Source: Candidatus Gastranaerophilales bacterium | Lineage (GTDB): Bacteria > Cyanobacteriota > Vampirovibrionia > Gastranaerophilales > Gastranaerophilaceae | Assembly (NCBI GenBank): GCA_905236775.1 | Contig: CAJOOM010000115.1 | Coordinates: forward strand, 1 to 37,492 | Reading direction: 5' to 3' | DNA: 37,492 bases | Shown: positions 1-10,102 of the stretch, in pieces | Position numbering within the stretch: the stretch's first letter is position 1 | How the letters are laid out: every line of letters starts with the position of its first letter | Translations under genes and position numbers: made by a program | Notes under the pieces: generated by a model | What the model was told of the DNA's origin: nothing | Database searches by the model: none | The model's input: only the letters and a program-made list of their open reading frames with translations

Positions 1-93
1 GAAACGAACAAGTGCTTTAGCACAGTGAGTGACAGGCTAGAGCAGGAGGAAATCCAAGACAAAATTTTAATTTTTCCGCAAGCTCATTATTAA
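1..93 (+). CDS. Possible 3' end of a gene cut by the window edge
   Basis: Frame 1 is open from the first base to a TAA at 91-93 and would encode about 30 C-terminal residues ending in IFPQAHY. The first 60 bases are clearly richer in G+C than the surrounding DNA and contain a small GTGC-TTTA-GCAC hairpin. The stretch near 70-86 (TTTTTCCGCAAGC) resembles the edge of the intergenic repeat at 21873-21918. It may therefore be repeat-derived DNA that is open by chance instead of a true gene. No product is recognised. Confidence 0.25.
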   Translation, partial: ETNKCFSTVSDRLEQEEIQDKILIFPQAHY

Positions 94-97
94 AAAG

Positions 98-126
98 TTG
101 TTATAAAATAATTTATATGATAAAAT
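98..126 (+). promoter_or_regulatory. Candidate promoter for the two small genes at 209-679
   Basis: TTGTTA at 98-103 and TAAAAT at 121-126 are separated by 17 bases, the standard sigma70 spacing. The predicted start lies about 75 bases before the first ATG. The AT-rich background makes chance matches likely. Confidence 0.35.
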
Positions 127-208
127 GACGTTGTAGTATTTGGTTTATTCACTAGTAAGAGTATATCCGACAGCATTTATCACTTAGTAATATGAATGAA
201 GGTATTTA

Positions 209-463
209 ATGAGGCTTTTAAACAGATTAAAAGGATTTGAAAAACAGTACGTATTTTTAAGATGGGCAACAGGTGCAGAATACGGAAAAATTAATTACGT
301 TGGTGATGACTATATCGAGTTTAACGTTATAGACATTGACACGATGGAATATCGTGAAACTACAATTATTAATTCTGAATTAATATTAGAGGTTATTTTT
401 GGAGGAACAGATATTTCAAGAATAGTAGCCGAAATATCTTCGATGTTGTCTGATTCAAACTAA
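209..463 (+). CDS. Small conserved-looking protein of unknown function
   Basis: This is an 84-residue acidic protein without a signal peptide or membrane segment. GAAGG at 198-202, six bases before the ATG, supports the start. The middle (around residues 23-60) alternates hydrophobic and polar residues in a way that suggests a small beta-rich fold. The C-terminus (SRIVAEISSMLSDS) looks like a short amphipathic helix. It is followed after 18 bases by a second small gene, probably co-transcribed. I do not recognise the family and assign no function. Confidence 0.6.
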   Translation: MRLLNRLKGFEKQYVFLRWATGAEYGKINYVGDDYIEFNVIDIDTMEYRETTIINSELILEVIFGGTDISRIVAEISSMLSDSN

Positions 464-481
464 AATATATAAGGAGGAACA

Positions 482-679
482 ATGTATCAAGTTTATATTG
501 ATAAACCGTCGTATTTTGAGCCGGATATGGCAGGAGAATTTAAAGATTTGGAATCGGCTGAAAAGTTTGCTCAAAAACAAAAAAGTGAAGACCCTGATAT
601 TACTTATACTATAGAAGAAACTAACGGGTGTGTTAACAGTTATGGTGAACAAATTACTACCGTTGTAAAAAGGGGGTAG
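482..679 (+). CDS. Small protein of unknown function
   Basis: This is a 65-residue protein with a strong ribosome binding site (AAGGAGG at about 471-477) just before the ATG. It is acidic, cytosolic in character and has no membrane segment. A central helix rich in Lys, Glu and Ala (about residues 20-37) is followed by a likely beta region ending TTVVKRG. It sits directly behind the gene at 209-463, so the two probably form one operon. An antisense open frame over the same bases has no ribosome site and is ignored. The family is not recognised. Confidence 0.6.
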   Translation: MYQVYIDKPSYFEPDMAGEFKDLESAEKFAQKQKSEDPDITYTIEETNGCVNSYGEQITTVVKRG

Positions 680-700
680 GGGTAAATAAGGGGGTAAATA

Positions 701-763
701 ATGGGTAAACCAAACTCTACGAAGTTTAGCCAAGCGTCTCCGCGAATTATAAAGAAGAGGTAA
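701..763 (+). CDS. Candidate 20-residue basic peptide
   Basis: ATG at 701 follows AAGGGGG at about 688-694 with normal spacing, and the frame runs to TAA at 761. The peptide starts MGKPNSTKF and ends RIIKKR, so it is strongly basic. The upstream bases repeat the unit GGGTAAATAA twice, which may have created the purine-rich run by chance. It lies between the gene at 482-679 and the terminator at 852-881, so it could be the last member of that operon. Evidence is limited to the ribosome site and the open frame. Confidence 0.3.
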   Translation: MGKPNSTKFSQASPRIIKKR

Positions 764-851
764 TAAAAGATTCGTGAAGTCTTTTGTCTGATTACTTTAC
801 TGGAAGCAAGCACTCTGTTATGATTGGAGGTTTGAATAAAGTATCAAAAAT

Positions 852-890
852 AAAAAAGCTTACTTTTATGTAAGCTTTTTTATTTTTATT
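852..890. terminator. Bidirectional intrinsic terminator
   Basis: An 11-base perfect stem (852-862 with 871-881) encloses an 8-base loop. The core pairs GCTTA with TAAGC, and A and T tracts extend it on both sides, so it can work for both strands. It sits between the plus-strand small genes and the minus-strand gene ending at 906. Confidence 0.8.
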
Positions 891-905
891 ATTAATATTT
901 ATTTA

Positions 906-1499
906 TTATCTCATTCCAAAATCTTGGGCATATTCTGGACGTTGGTTTGCATAATTGCTTTGTCCAAATTGCTCAGATTCCATTCTGCGTTTTTCAAGAG
1001 CAATTTGACCATTTTTAACAATTTCCTGCATTTGAGCAAGATTCTGTTCCAAATTTACTAATAGTTGTTCAGCATAAGCAGAAGCGCCATTTTTTGTATT
1101 TTCAGCATCTTCTTGAACTTGAATTCTCAAAGCGTCAGCTTCTTCTACTGCTTTGCGTTTAATTTCTTCACAATCGCTTATAACTTGTTCTTTTATTTTT
1201 TCAGCTTCTTTTTGTACTGCTCGTAATATATCTGATTCGCTAAGCAATCTGTTAGCTTCTCCTTGAGCATCTGCGATAATTCTTTCTGCTTGTTGTTGAG
1301 CCTCGTATTGCAGCTCATCTTTTCTCCTAAGAACTGTCATTGCTTCTCTCATTGCATCAGGTAGTGCAGCAGTTACTTTGTCGAGTATATCATTAACAGA
1401 ATCTTTTCTTACAATAGCAAAAGGCCCGAAATAAAACTTTTCTAAAGTCTCTTCCAGATTATCCAGTAAACCGTAAACAATATCTAATTGTGAATTCAT
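906..1499 (-). CDS. Coiled-coil protein, DivIVA/Cdv3-like or ATPase-b-like
   Basis: This is a 197-residue soluble protein. Residues 1-50 form a short N-terminal region (NSQLDIVYGLLDNLEETLEK). Residues of about 55-175 are a long heptad-rich coiled coil with many Ala, Glu, Lys and Gln. The tail (about 176-197) is polar and rich in Gln, Asn and Tyr. GGAG lies a few bases before the ATG. Similar cyanobacterial proteins are often annotated as DivIVA-like (Cdv3) division proteins or as ATP synthase subunit b-like because of the coiled coil. There is no transmembrane segment, so it is not the b subunit itself. The cell-division role is an inference from general resemblance only. Confidence 0.55.
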   Translation of the reverse strand: MNSQLDIVYGLLDNLEETLEKFYFGPFAIVRKDSVNDILDKVTAALPDAMREAMTVLRRKDELQYEAQQQAERIIADAQGEANRLLSESDILRAVQKEAEKIKEQVISDCEEIKRKAVEEADALRIQVQEDAENTKNGASAYAEQLLVNLEQNLAQMQEIVKNGQIALEKRRMESEQFGQSNYANQRPEYAQDFGMR

Positions 1500-1581
1500 T
1501 TTCTACTCCATATTCTTGTGATAGTTAATATGATTTTACATCAGTTATAAAAACAATGTCAATGTTTTGTTTTTATTTGTT

Positions 1582-1965
1582 TTATTCAACTATTTTATTT
1601 TCCTCTTGTGCTGAAGGATTGTCTAATACATCCATATCTATAATAATGCTTTTCTCTATAATATTAAATAAATCATTTACCTCACCGATTTTGTATTGAT
1701 AAAATTCTCCAAAAAATAATACCGGTTGAGTTAATACGTCAGATAATCTTTTAAAAGCTGCTATCGATTGATATTTATCAAGCCTTAAAGCTTTATTTTT
1801 TAAAGCATCACGATAACCCTTTGGAAATAACCCTATTATACAGCAAAACAAATCATCAATGCGTCTTTTTCTGTTCCAGTATGACCCTAAAAATACAAAT
1901 TCGGGATTATTTGCCAAATTTTTAAGTTTTTGTAAATTTTTCTTTATCTCTTCCGCATCAAACAT
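1582..1965 (-). CDS. Hypothetical helical protein
   Basis: This is a 127-residue, mostly helical protein with no signal peptide. AGGAAAGAAG upstream of the ATG acts as the ribosome site. Visible features are a basic WNRKRRIDDLF segment near residues 30-40, a hydrophobic FCCIIGLFPKGYRDAL stretch near residues 40-55 that is too short and polar for a membrane helix, and an acidic tail. It is transcribed away from rpe and lies upstream of the coiled-coil gene on the same strand. No family is recognised. Confidence 0.55.
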   Translation of the reverse strand: MFDAEEIKKNLQKLKNLANNPEFVFLGSYWNRKRRIDDLFCCIIGLFPKGYRDALKNKALRLDKYQSIAAFKRLSDVLTQPVLFFGEFYQYKIGEVNDLFNIIEKSIIIDMDVLDNPSAQEENKIVE

Positions 1966-2007
1966 ATATTACTTCTTTCCTAAATCTACTTATATGTTAC
2001 ATTAAAT

Positions 2008-2043
2008 TAAACAAAATATCAACTTGTATGTTAGAATAAAAAT
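2008..2043 (+). promoter_or_regulatory. rpe promoter, predicted leaderless start
   Basis: TAAACA at 2008-2013 and an extended -10 TGTTAGAAT (TAGAAT at 2032-2037) are 18 bases apart. The -10 ends six bases before the ATG at 2044, so transcription should begin at or beside the start codon. No ribosome binding site is present. Confidence 0.5.
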
Positions 2044-2694
2044 ATGGAAAAAGTAATTATTTCACCTTCAATTTTATCTGCAGATTTTTCAAAACTCGGG
2101 ATTGAAATAGAAGAAGTAAAAAAAGCAGGAGCGCAGTGGTTGCATATAGATGTTATGGATGGTCATTTTGTGCCAAATATAACTATAGGAGTTCCTGTTA
2201 TTAAATCCATAAGAAAAAACACAGATTTAATTCTTGATACACACTTAATGATAGAAAATCCTGAAAATTATATAGAATCTTTTGCTAAGGCAGGGTCTGA
2301 TATAATTACATTCCACTATGAAGCATGCAAAGACGATAAAAAAGTAAGAGATGTTATACATCAGATAAAAGGTTATGGTATAAAAGCAGGACTTTCAATC
2401 AAACCAAATACTAAACCGGAAAGCGTATATCAATTTTTAAATGAAGTTGATTTACTATTGGTTATGACTGTTGAGCCTGGATTTGGCGGGCAAGAATTTA
2501 TTCATGATTGTGCTTTAAAAATTCCAAAAATTAAGCAAAATGCTCCTAATAATATAATAATTCAAGTTGACGGAGGCATAAATAATTTGACATCAAAAAT
2601 ATGTAAATCTCTGGGCGCAAGTTCTCTTGTGGCTGGAAGTTACATATACAAAAGTCAAGATTATAAAAAATCGATAGAAAATCTTATGCAATAA
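2044..2694 (+). CDS. rpe: Ribulose-phosphate 3-epimerase
   Basis: The enzyme interconverts ribulose 5-phosphate and xylulose 5-phosphate in the pentose phosphate pathway. The 216-residue length fits this TIM-barrel family. Family blocks are all present: SPSILSADFSKLG at the N-terminus, HIDVMDGHFVPNI and DTHLMIENP (metal-binding His and Asp), VEPGFGGQEFI (phosphate loop) and QVDGGI (the second catalytic Asp). There is no Shine-Dalgarno site, and the promoter sits so close that the mRNA is probably leaderless. The last 11 bases overlap the end of the convergent gene at 2684-3256. Confidence 0.95.
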   Translation: MEKVIISPSILSADFSKLGIEIEEVKKAGAQWLHIDVMDGHFVPNITIGVPVIKSIRKNTDLILDTHLMIENPENYIESFAKAGSDIITFHYEACKDDKKVRDVIHQIKGYGIKAGLSIKPNTKPESVYQFLNEVDLLLVMTVEPGFGGQEFIHDCALKIPKIKQNAPNNIIIQVDGGINNLTSKICKSLGASSLVAGSYIYKSQDYKKSIENLMQ

Positions 2695-3256
2695 TAGAAT
2701 TTGCATATTCTGTTAATTTTTTTAAATCTTTATCTACTAATATTTTATCAATTTTTTCTTTAAATGTTTTAGCTTGTTTAGTAATCAAATTATTCGGAAG
2801 AATTATATCAGCATTTGTTTTTGTATTAACAAAACCTTTGTTTAATACTAAAAAATCTTTGTATGTATTTAAGAGTTTTGTGACATAGGGTTCAAAAGAA
2901 AAATCTTCGCCTAAAAAATATTTCATATCTTTTGAAAAAAGTTCGGAAAAACTAATCATGTAGTCTGTTTCAGCGGTATTTTCTTTCTCATCATATTTTT
3001 CACCTAAGCAATGATTATTAAGTATCGGTTGTTCTTCTTGAGTTTTTATATATGCAGCCCACATTAAGCATCCTGTATAGAAACCTAAATTATTATAAAA
3101 AACTTCTAAAATTTTTTTATAATACATTTTAAATTTCATTTTCTTTTGTGACAAATTCCTAAATCTATTAATATCAGTATACAAATAATTTACAGTTCCT
3201 TGAAATGCCAAAATGTATGGTGAAAAACCCGGATCGAATTCTAAACCTTCTGTCAT
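2684..3256 (-). CDS. Hypothetical protein
   Basis: This is a 190-residue protein of unknown family. The start is placed at the ATG at 3254-3256 (MTEGLEF) because AAGGAGG lies four bases upstream. A longer frame up to 3316 would run through the promoter and is rejected. The protein is soluble and helical, with an aromatic-rich segment (MYYKKILEVFYNNLGFYTGC) near residues 42-61 and a Lys-rich C-terminus. It has no signal peptide. It converges on rpe with an 11-base overlap of coding ends, which shows how tightly this region is packed. Confidence 0.6.
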   Translation of the reverse strand: MTEGLEFDPGFSPYILAFQGTVNYLYTDINRFRNLSQKKMKFKMYYKKILEVFYNNLGFYTGCLMWAAYIKTQEEQPILNNHCLGEKYDEKENTAETDYMISFSELFSKDMKYFLGEDFSFEPYVTKLLNTYKDFLVLNKGFVNTKTNADIILPNNLITKQAKTFKEKIDKILVDKDLKKLTEYANSIIA

Positions 3257-3275
3257 AATACCTCCTTGCGTAGAA

Positions 3276-3304
3276 ATTATATCATGTCTTAAATATAATG
3301 TAAA
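3276..3304 (-). promoter_or_regulatory. Promoter for the gene at 2684-3256
   Basis: On the minus strand TTTACA (3299-3304) is followed after exactly 17 bases by TATAAT (3276-3281), with a TG one base before the -10. This is a near-consensus sigma70 promoter. It leaves a leader of about 13 bases that contains the strong AAGGAGG ribosome site. Confidence 0.6.
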
Positions 3305-3358
3305 TTTTTGTAACAATTTTCTTAAATTAAGCCGTTTTCTCTAAAGTTTGTACAAAAT

Positions 3359-3793
3359 ATGCCGATATATATATTAACAGACTTAGGGGTATGTGAAGTG
3401 TCAATCAGAATAACATCGTATAATTTTTTTAGTGTTTCTTCTGCTCCGGATGCGGAATGGAAAAAAATTATTTATGTATTGTGGGTAAAGTATGGTATCC
3501 GCTCTACTGGAAGTAAAATTTTGGATAAACAAAAGTTAAGAGAACTGGAATTAAAAGAGATACGAGAAAAAAACGGAGAGGTTTCGGGAGAATTTGTTAC
3601 TGTTTCTAAAATAGAAATAGAAAAGATTAAAGAAAAAATTAAAGAAAAAAAGATTCAAAAAAATCCAAAGGAGTACGCAGAACAGCATGGTGCGCAAATT
3701 TTGGGCGAACAAATAATGATTGCCATAAAAATGAAAAAAGAAGAAGATGAAAAAGAAAATAAAAAGAAACGAGAGAATAAGTATCAAATTTAA
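3359..3793 (+). CDS. Hypothetical charged protein
   Basis: This is a 144-residue protein with two parts. Residues 1-60 are moderately hydrophobic and beta-like, with LWVKYGIRSTGSK near the end. Residues 60-144 are almost entirely helical and very rich in Lys and Glu, typical of a single charged helix or coiled coil, and end KKRENKYQI. No clear ribosome site precedes the ATG, so the start is uncertain. The antisense Phe-rich frame over the Lys/Glu part is a compositional shadow. No family is recognised. Confidence 0.45.
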   Translation: MPIYILTDLGVCEVSIRITSYNFFSVSSAPDAEWKKIIYVLWVKYGIRSTGSKILDKQKLRELELKEIREKNGEVSGEFVTVSKIEIEKIKEKIKEKKIQKNPKEYAEQHGAQILGEQIMIAIKMKKEEDEKENKKKRENKYQI

Positions 3794-3856
3794 TTTAAGA
3801 TTTGATGTTCAGAATCTTTAGAGTTAGCAGGGAAATTAAAATAATTACGCATTTCT

Positions 3857-4666
3857 TTATCTTACTATTTCAAATATTTCTTTACATTTTTCAAAAACGT
3901 TTTCTGCATCCTTAAGAAAAAGCATATTAGCTCCATCACAGAGAGCTTTATCAGGATTTGGATGGATTTCAAAAAACAAAACATCAGCTCCAGCTGCCAT
4001 TGCACATTTTGCAAGAACAGGAACAAATCTTCTGTCACCTCCTGTTGAATCACCGTTAGAACCGGGCATTTGAACACTATGTGTAGCATCAAAAACTACA
4101 GGATATCCAAATTCTTTCATTATAGGGATTGCACGAAAATCTGAAACAAGATTATTGTAACCAAAAGTTACTCCTCTATCTGTCAGCATTATTTTATGAT
4201 TTCCGCTGTCTTCGACTTTTTTAACAAGAGATTTCATTTGTTCCGGAGCAAGGAATTGTCCTTTTTTAATATTAACAATTCTGCCTGTTTTAGCAGCCGC
4301 AACCAGTAAATCGGTTTGGCGACAAAGAAATGCGGGAATTTGTAATATATCTGCAACTTCTGCAACAATTCCTGCTTGTTCAGGAAGATGTATATCAGTC
4401 ACAATCGGAACTTCAAATTCTTTTTTTATAATTGATAAATATTCTAAACCCTTTTCAATACCAAGTCCTCTGTATGAATTTATAGAGGAACGATTAGCCT
4501 TATCAAATGAAGACTTAAAAACGTAATTAATTCCTAATTTTGTGCATACATTTTTTAATTTTTCCGCAGTCTCTTTCATGATATCCAGAGATTCGATTGC
4601 GCATGGACCTGCAAGAACTGTTAACTTATCCGTACCAATTTCAAAATCTTTTAGTTTTAATGTCAT
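3857..4666 (-). CDS. kdsA: 3-deoxy-8-phosphooctulonate (Kdo-8-P) synthase, metal-dependent class
   Basis: The enzyme condenses phosphoenolpyruvate with arabinose 5-phosphate to make Kdo-8-phosphate for the LPS inner core. The 269 residues match the family. Motifs seen are LAGPCAIES (residues 18-26), [61 protein letters not shown] and [20 protein letters not shown]. Cys22 in GPCAIES, His in DATHS, Glu in FFEIH and Asp in CDGAN match the four metal ligands of the Aquifex-type enzyme, whereas the metal-independent E. coli type has Asn in place of this Cys. An extended -10 (TGATATAAT, TATAAT at 4692-4697) and TAGGAGT precede the ATG. The gene implies an outer membrane with LPS. Confidence 0.95.
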   Translation of the reverse strand: MTLKLKDFEIGTDKLTVLAGPCAIESLDIMKETAEKLKNVCTKLGINYVFKSSFDKANRSSINSYRGLGIEKGLEYLSIIKKEFEVPIVTDIHLPEQAGIVAEVADILQIPAFLCRQTDLLVAAAKTGRIVNIKKGQFLAPEQMKSLVKKVEDSGNHKIMLTDRGVTFGYNNLVSDFRAIPIMKEFGYPVVFDATHSVQMPGSNGDSTGGDRRFVPVLAKCAMAAGADVLFFEIHPNPDKALCDGANMLFLKDAENVFEKCKEIFEIVR

Positions 4667-4790
4667 ATTTACTCCTAAATTTGTTAAGTAAATTATATCA
4701 AAAAAAAGTATATTTTTTTATCCGGACAAAATTAAATTTAGCGGTAAAAGATTAAAATATGACATATATTAAAACAGTTTGTTGTTTGAT

Positions 4791-7121
4791 TTAGCTATCC
4801 ATCTGTTCTTTAAAAATTAAAGTTAATATATTTGCATCATTTTCTCTTTTATAATAAATACTATCTGTCATTTCTTTTGTCATAAAAATACCTAATCCGC
4901 CAAGGGGTCTTTCTTCCGGAGGTAAATTTATATCTGGATCCGGTTTTTCTAGCGGATTATATTCTATTCCGTAATCCTTAAATTCTAGTATTATATTACT
5001 GTTTTCTTTTTTTAATTCTGCTTCAATTGTGCCATTTTTTTCAGGATATGCATAAAATGTTATATTAGCAAAAATTTCTTCTCCACACATATCCAATTTG
5101 TTTGTTAATTCTTTACTTAAATTCCATTCGCTGCAAGTTTCGTGAATCCAAGAATATAATTCCTTATAATTTTCAATTTTTGCTTCTTGCTTAAATGTTT
5201 TATAATTGTGTCCCAAATATTTGAAAGCCAGCATTGTTATGTCGTCACTTTGTGGCGCTGATTCAGTATATTGCAGAATGGATGTTTTTACTTTTTCCAA
5301 AATGATTTTTGGAACAGTTTCTTCAATATGATTTAAACATTCGTACAGTCTTTTTTCGCCATATATTTCATTATCTGCTCGAGTAGCTTCGGTAATTCCA
5401 TCTGTATAAGTGTATATCAAATCTCCGGGATTCAAAGTTGTTTCATAAATTTGAAAATCTGCATCTTCAAAAATGCCAAGCGGATAATTTGATTCCAATT
5501 GTAAATATTCATACTTTTCGTTAATTCTTTTTAATAGAGGCGGATTATGTCCGCAGTTTATAATGCTCATTTTACCTGTATAAATATCTACTATGCCGGC
5601 GAGCATTGTTACAAAAAAACCTTGTTTATTTGTTTCACATATTTTTTTGTTAACTTTTTCTATCAGGGTTTTTGGACTATATCCTGATTGTGCAATATTA
5701 TTTATTAATGTTTTTACTGTCATCATAAATAATGCTGCAGGAATGCCTTTGCCGGAAACATCTGCTATTAAAAACATAAATTCATTTTCATTAATAAAAA
5801 AGAAATCGTAAAAATCACCTCCGACTTCTTTTGCTGCATCCATAGATGCAAAAATGTCAAAATCCACTCTTTCTGGAAATGGCGGAAAAACATTCGGCAG
5901 ACTTGCTTTTTGAATAGATTTTGCAATTGATAATTCTGAGTTTATTTTTGCTTTCTCAATGGTAATTGATTTTATGTCTTTTGTCATTTTATCAAAGGTT
6001 GAAGCTAATTGTGCAAATTCTTGAGGTTTTTCTATTTTAATTTCAATGTCTTCGCCTTTTCCTATTTTTGTTGCTATATTTATAAGTTTGTCTATAGGCT
6101 TAATCATATAATTATTCATGCTGTAGTATAGAAGTATTGGGATAATAAGTCCTATAAATAGCATTACCAGCACTATATATGAATAAAATTTATCAACAGC
6201 TCTGAACATTTCTGATTTTGGAATACATATAATTAATTCCATTCCATTTTTCATTTTTTTAACAAATGGAACATATTTCTTACCGTGATACGTTATATAA
6301 GTTGTTTCATATAAATTATTTGCATACCATGGAATCTCTTTTAATGAATGTCCTATAAGATTATCATTTTTTAAATAAGGATCGGTTGTTGCTATTATGT
6401 AATCATAATTAGTATTCCCTAGTAAAGCAAAGCTGTTTTGAATTTTTCCGCCGCTTTTGTACATTGAAAGAGTTTTTTCTATAGGTTTCATTTGAGAAAC
6501 CCTATCCATTATAGAGTCTATTTCCCAATCTACCGTAACAATACCAACCAATTCTCCATCAACATAAATTCCAGTTCCTGCTGTAACCATTGTTGTATAA
6601 CTTCCGAGATTTTCGTAATAAGGTTTTGACCATACGATATTACGTTCCGGAGTTACTTGAGAAATTATCTGTTTGTACCATTGTTGATTAGGATAATCAT
6701 ACTCTTTATTACCAAAATTTTTGTCAATAACAACTTTATTATTTTTGTCGCGGTATGCATAAAAGCATACATATTTTTTTGATTTGTCTACTATATAAGG
6801 CTTAAACCAGATACCGCCGCCTAATGTGCTGGGATAATTTTCAAAAATTCTTGTTATAACTCTATCCGTTAATTCATAGCTTCTGTCTGTTCTATAAAAT
6901 AAACCTCCGATTAGCGCCAAGCTTTTAAGGTTATCTTCAGATTTAATGATTCTAAATTTTATGTCGTTAGCAAAAGAATCTAATGAATAAACATAGTTTT
7001 GCACCATTAGCTGCTTGGTTTTCATTCTGGAAATTATTGTATGCCAAGCAAATGCACACATCAAAATTGTAAGCATTATTATTGCTGTTATAATAACTTT
7101 TGCTCTTACTGTTTTAAACAT
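4791..7121 (-). CDS. Membrane sensor with PP2C/SpoIIE phosphatase and anti-sigma-type ATPase domain
   Basis: This is a 776-residue signalling protein. Residues of about 7-29 form the first membrane helix, and about 35-310 look like an extracytoplasmic dCache sensor. About 314-337 form the second membrane helix, followed by a HAMP linker with coiled coil (about 340-415). Residues of about 420-620 are a PP2C/SpoIIE serine phosphatase with metal-binding Asp residues in EVGGDFYDFF, ADVSGKGIPAALFM and YTDGITEA. The C-terminus (about 645-770) is a GHKL/RsbW-like ATPase with GEEIFANITFYAY (N box), DYGIEYNPL and GGLGIFMTKEM. It overlaps the STAS gene upstream by one base (TAATG), so the two are translationally coupled. 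By family logic it dephosphorylates, and possibly phosphorylates, the STAS partner. Signal and output are unknown. Confidence 0.9.
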   Translation of the reverse strand: MFKTVRAKVIITAIIMLTILMCAFAWHTIISRMKTKQLMVQNYVYSLDSFANDIKFRIIKSEDNLKSLALIGGLFYRTDRSYELTDRVITRIFENYPSTLGGGIWFKPYIVDKSKKYVCFYAYRDKNNKVVIDKNFGNKEYDYPNQQWYKQIISQVTPERNIVWSKPYYENLGSYTTMVTAGTGIYVDGELVGIVTVDWEIDSIMDRVSQMKPIEKTLSMYKSGGKIQNSFALLGNTNYDYIIATTDPYLKNDNLIGHSLKEIPWYANNLYETTYITYHGKKYVPFVKKMKNGMELIICIPKSEMFRAVDKFYSYIVLVMLFIGLIIPILLYYSMNNYMIKPIDKLINIATKIGKGEDIEIKIEKPQEFAQLASTFDKMTKDIKSITIEKAKINSELSIAKSIQKASLPNVFPPFPERVDFDIFASMDAAKEVGGDFYDFFFINENEFMFLIADVSGKGIPAALFMMTVKTLINNIAQSGYSPKTLIEKVNKKICETNKQGFFVTMLAGIVDIYTGKMSIINCGHNPPLLKRINEKYEYLQLESNYPLGIFEDADFQIYETTLNPGDLIYTYTDGITEATRADNEIYGEKRLYECLNHIEETVPKIILEKVKTSILQYTESAPQSDDITMLAFKYLGHNYKTFKQEAKIENYKELYSWIHETCSEWNLSKELTNKLDMCGEEIFANITFYAYPEKNGTIEAELKKENSNIILEFKDYGIEYNPLEKPDPDINLPPEERPLGGLGIFMTKEMTDSIYYKRENDANILTLIFKEQMDS

Positions 7122-7435
7122 TATTCAAACACTAAAAATTTATCAAAACCTACCATCTTGAATGAATTCATCAAGTTCTCTGAAACATCTTTAAGCTTTA
7201 AAACACCATTTATATCTTTCATATGTTTATATAATTCCAAAATTATTTTCAGACCAAAACTTGAAATAAATGTAATTTGCGAAAAGTCAAGAACAACTTC
7301 TTGTATATCTGTATCAGAATCTTCAATTGCATCTTTTACTGTAGTGCCATATTCAACAGATGTATCTAAGTCCAATCTTCCGGCTGCTTGAACAAAAAGT
7401 GTATTAAAACCGTTACTCTTAATTTTAATATCCAT
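7121..7435 (-). CDS. STAS-domain anti-sigma factor antagonist
   Basis: This is a 104-residue single STAS domain related to SpoIIAA and RsbV. The start is the ATG at 7433-7435 (MDIKIKSNG), which is preceded by GAGAGG; the longer frame to 7534 runs through the promoter. The phosphorylation loop reads TFISSFGLKIILEL, and its second Ser aligns with Ser58 of SpoIIAA. An extended -10 TGTTATAAT (TATAAT at 7455-7460) lies just upstream. Its stop codon shares a base with the start of the phosphatase/kinase gene, so both are made together. In partner switching the unphosphorylated STAS protein would sequester an anti-sigma-type kinase; here the likely partner is the ATPase domain fused to the next protein. 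Confidence 0.9.
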   Translation of the reverse strand: MDIKIKSNGFNTLFVQAAGRLDLDTSVEYGTTVKDAIEDSDTDIQEVVLDFSQITFISSFGLKIILELYKHMKDINGVLKLKDVSENLMNSFKMVGFDKFLVFE

Positions 7436-7556
7436 ATAGAAACCTCTCGTTTTTATTATAACAAAAATAAGTTCATGTGGTATTATCTCATAAATTATGG
7501 ACAATTTTATCATGTATATAATGGATTTAATCAATTATAAATGAAAAATAAAAATT

Positions 7557-9989
<2,433 letters not shown>

Positions 9990-10062
9990 TTATCCCCCTC
10001 AATAAGCTTGTCTTTGTTTGTATGTAATTAAACAACAACTTGTAAAAGTATCCTACAATTGC

Positions 10063-10091
10063 ATTGTACCATAAATACAGAAAATCTACAA
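10063..10091 (-). promoter_or_regulatory. gyrB promoter
   Basis: On the minus strand TTGTAG (10086-10091) is followed after 17 bases by TACAAT (10063-10068), with TG one base before the -10. The predicted leader is about 65 bases. The structured repeat at 10103-10261 begins only about 12 bases upstream of the -35 box. Confidence 0.55.
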
Positions 10092-10102
10092 AGATTTATT
10101 AT

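Noticed and set aside
455-733. Antisense open frame over the small gene at 482-679
   Set aside because: No ribosome site, aromatic and Ser-rich shadow composition, and it covers a gene with a strong Shine-Dalgarno site.
766-786. Small hairpin AAAAGA...TCTTTT as a terminator or RNA
   Set aside because: Only six A/T-rich pairs with no following T tract; a strong terminator lies downstream.
820-873. 18-codon open frame ending inside the terminator
   Set aside because: Its end overlaps the terminator stem, and GGAGG lies after the ATG instead of before it.
3551-3787. Phe/Leu-rich antisense frame that looks like a membrane protein
   Set aside because: It is the mirror image of a Lys/Glu-rich helix on the plus strand.
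3783-3806. ATCAAAT/ATTTGAT inverted repeat as a terminator
   Set aside because: The stem is short and AT-only apart from one G-C pair, overlaps a stop codon and lacks a T tract.
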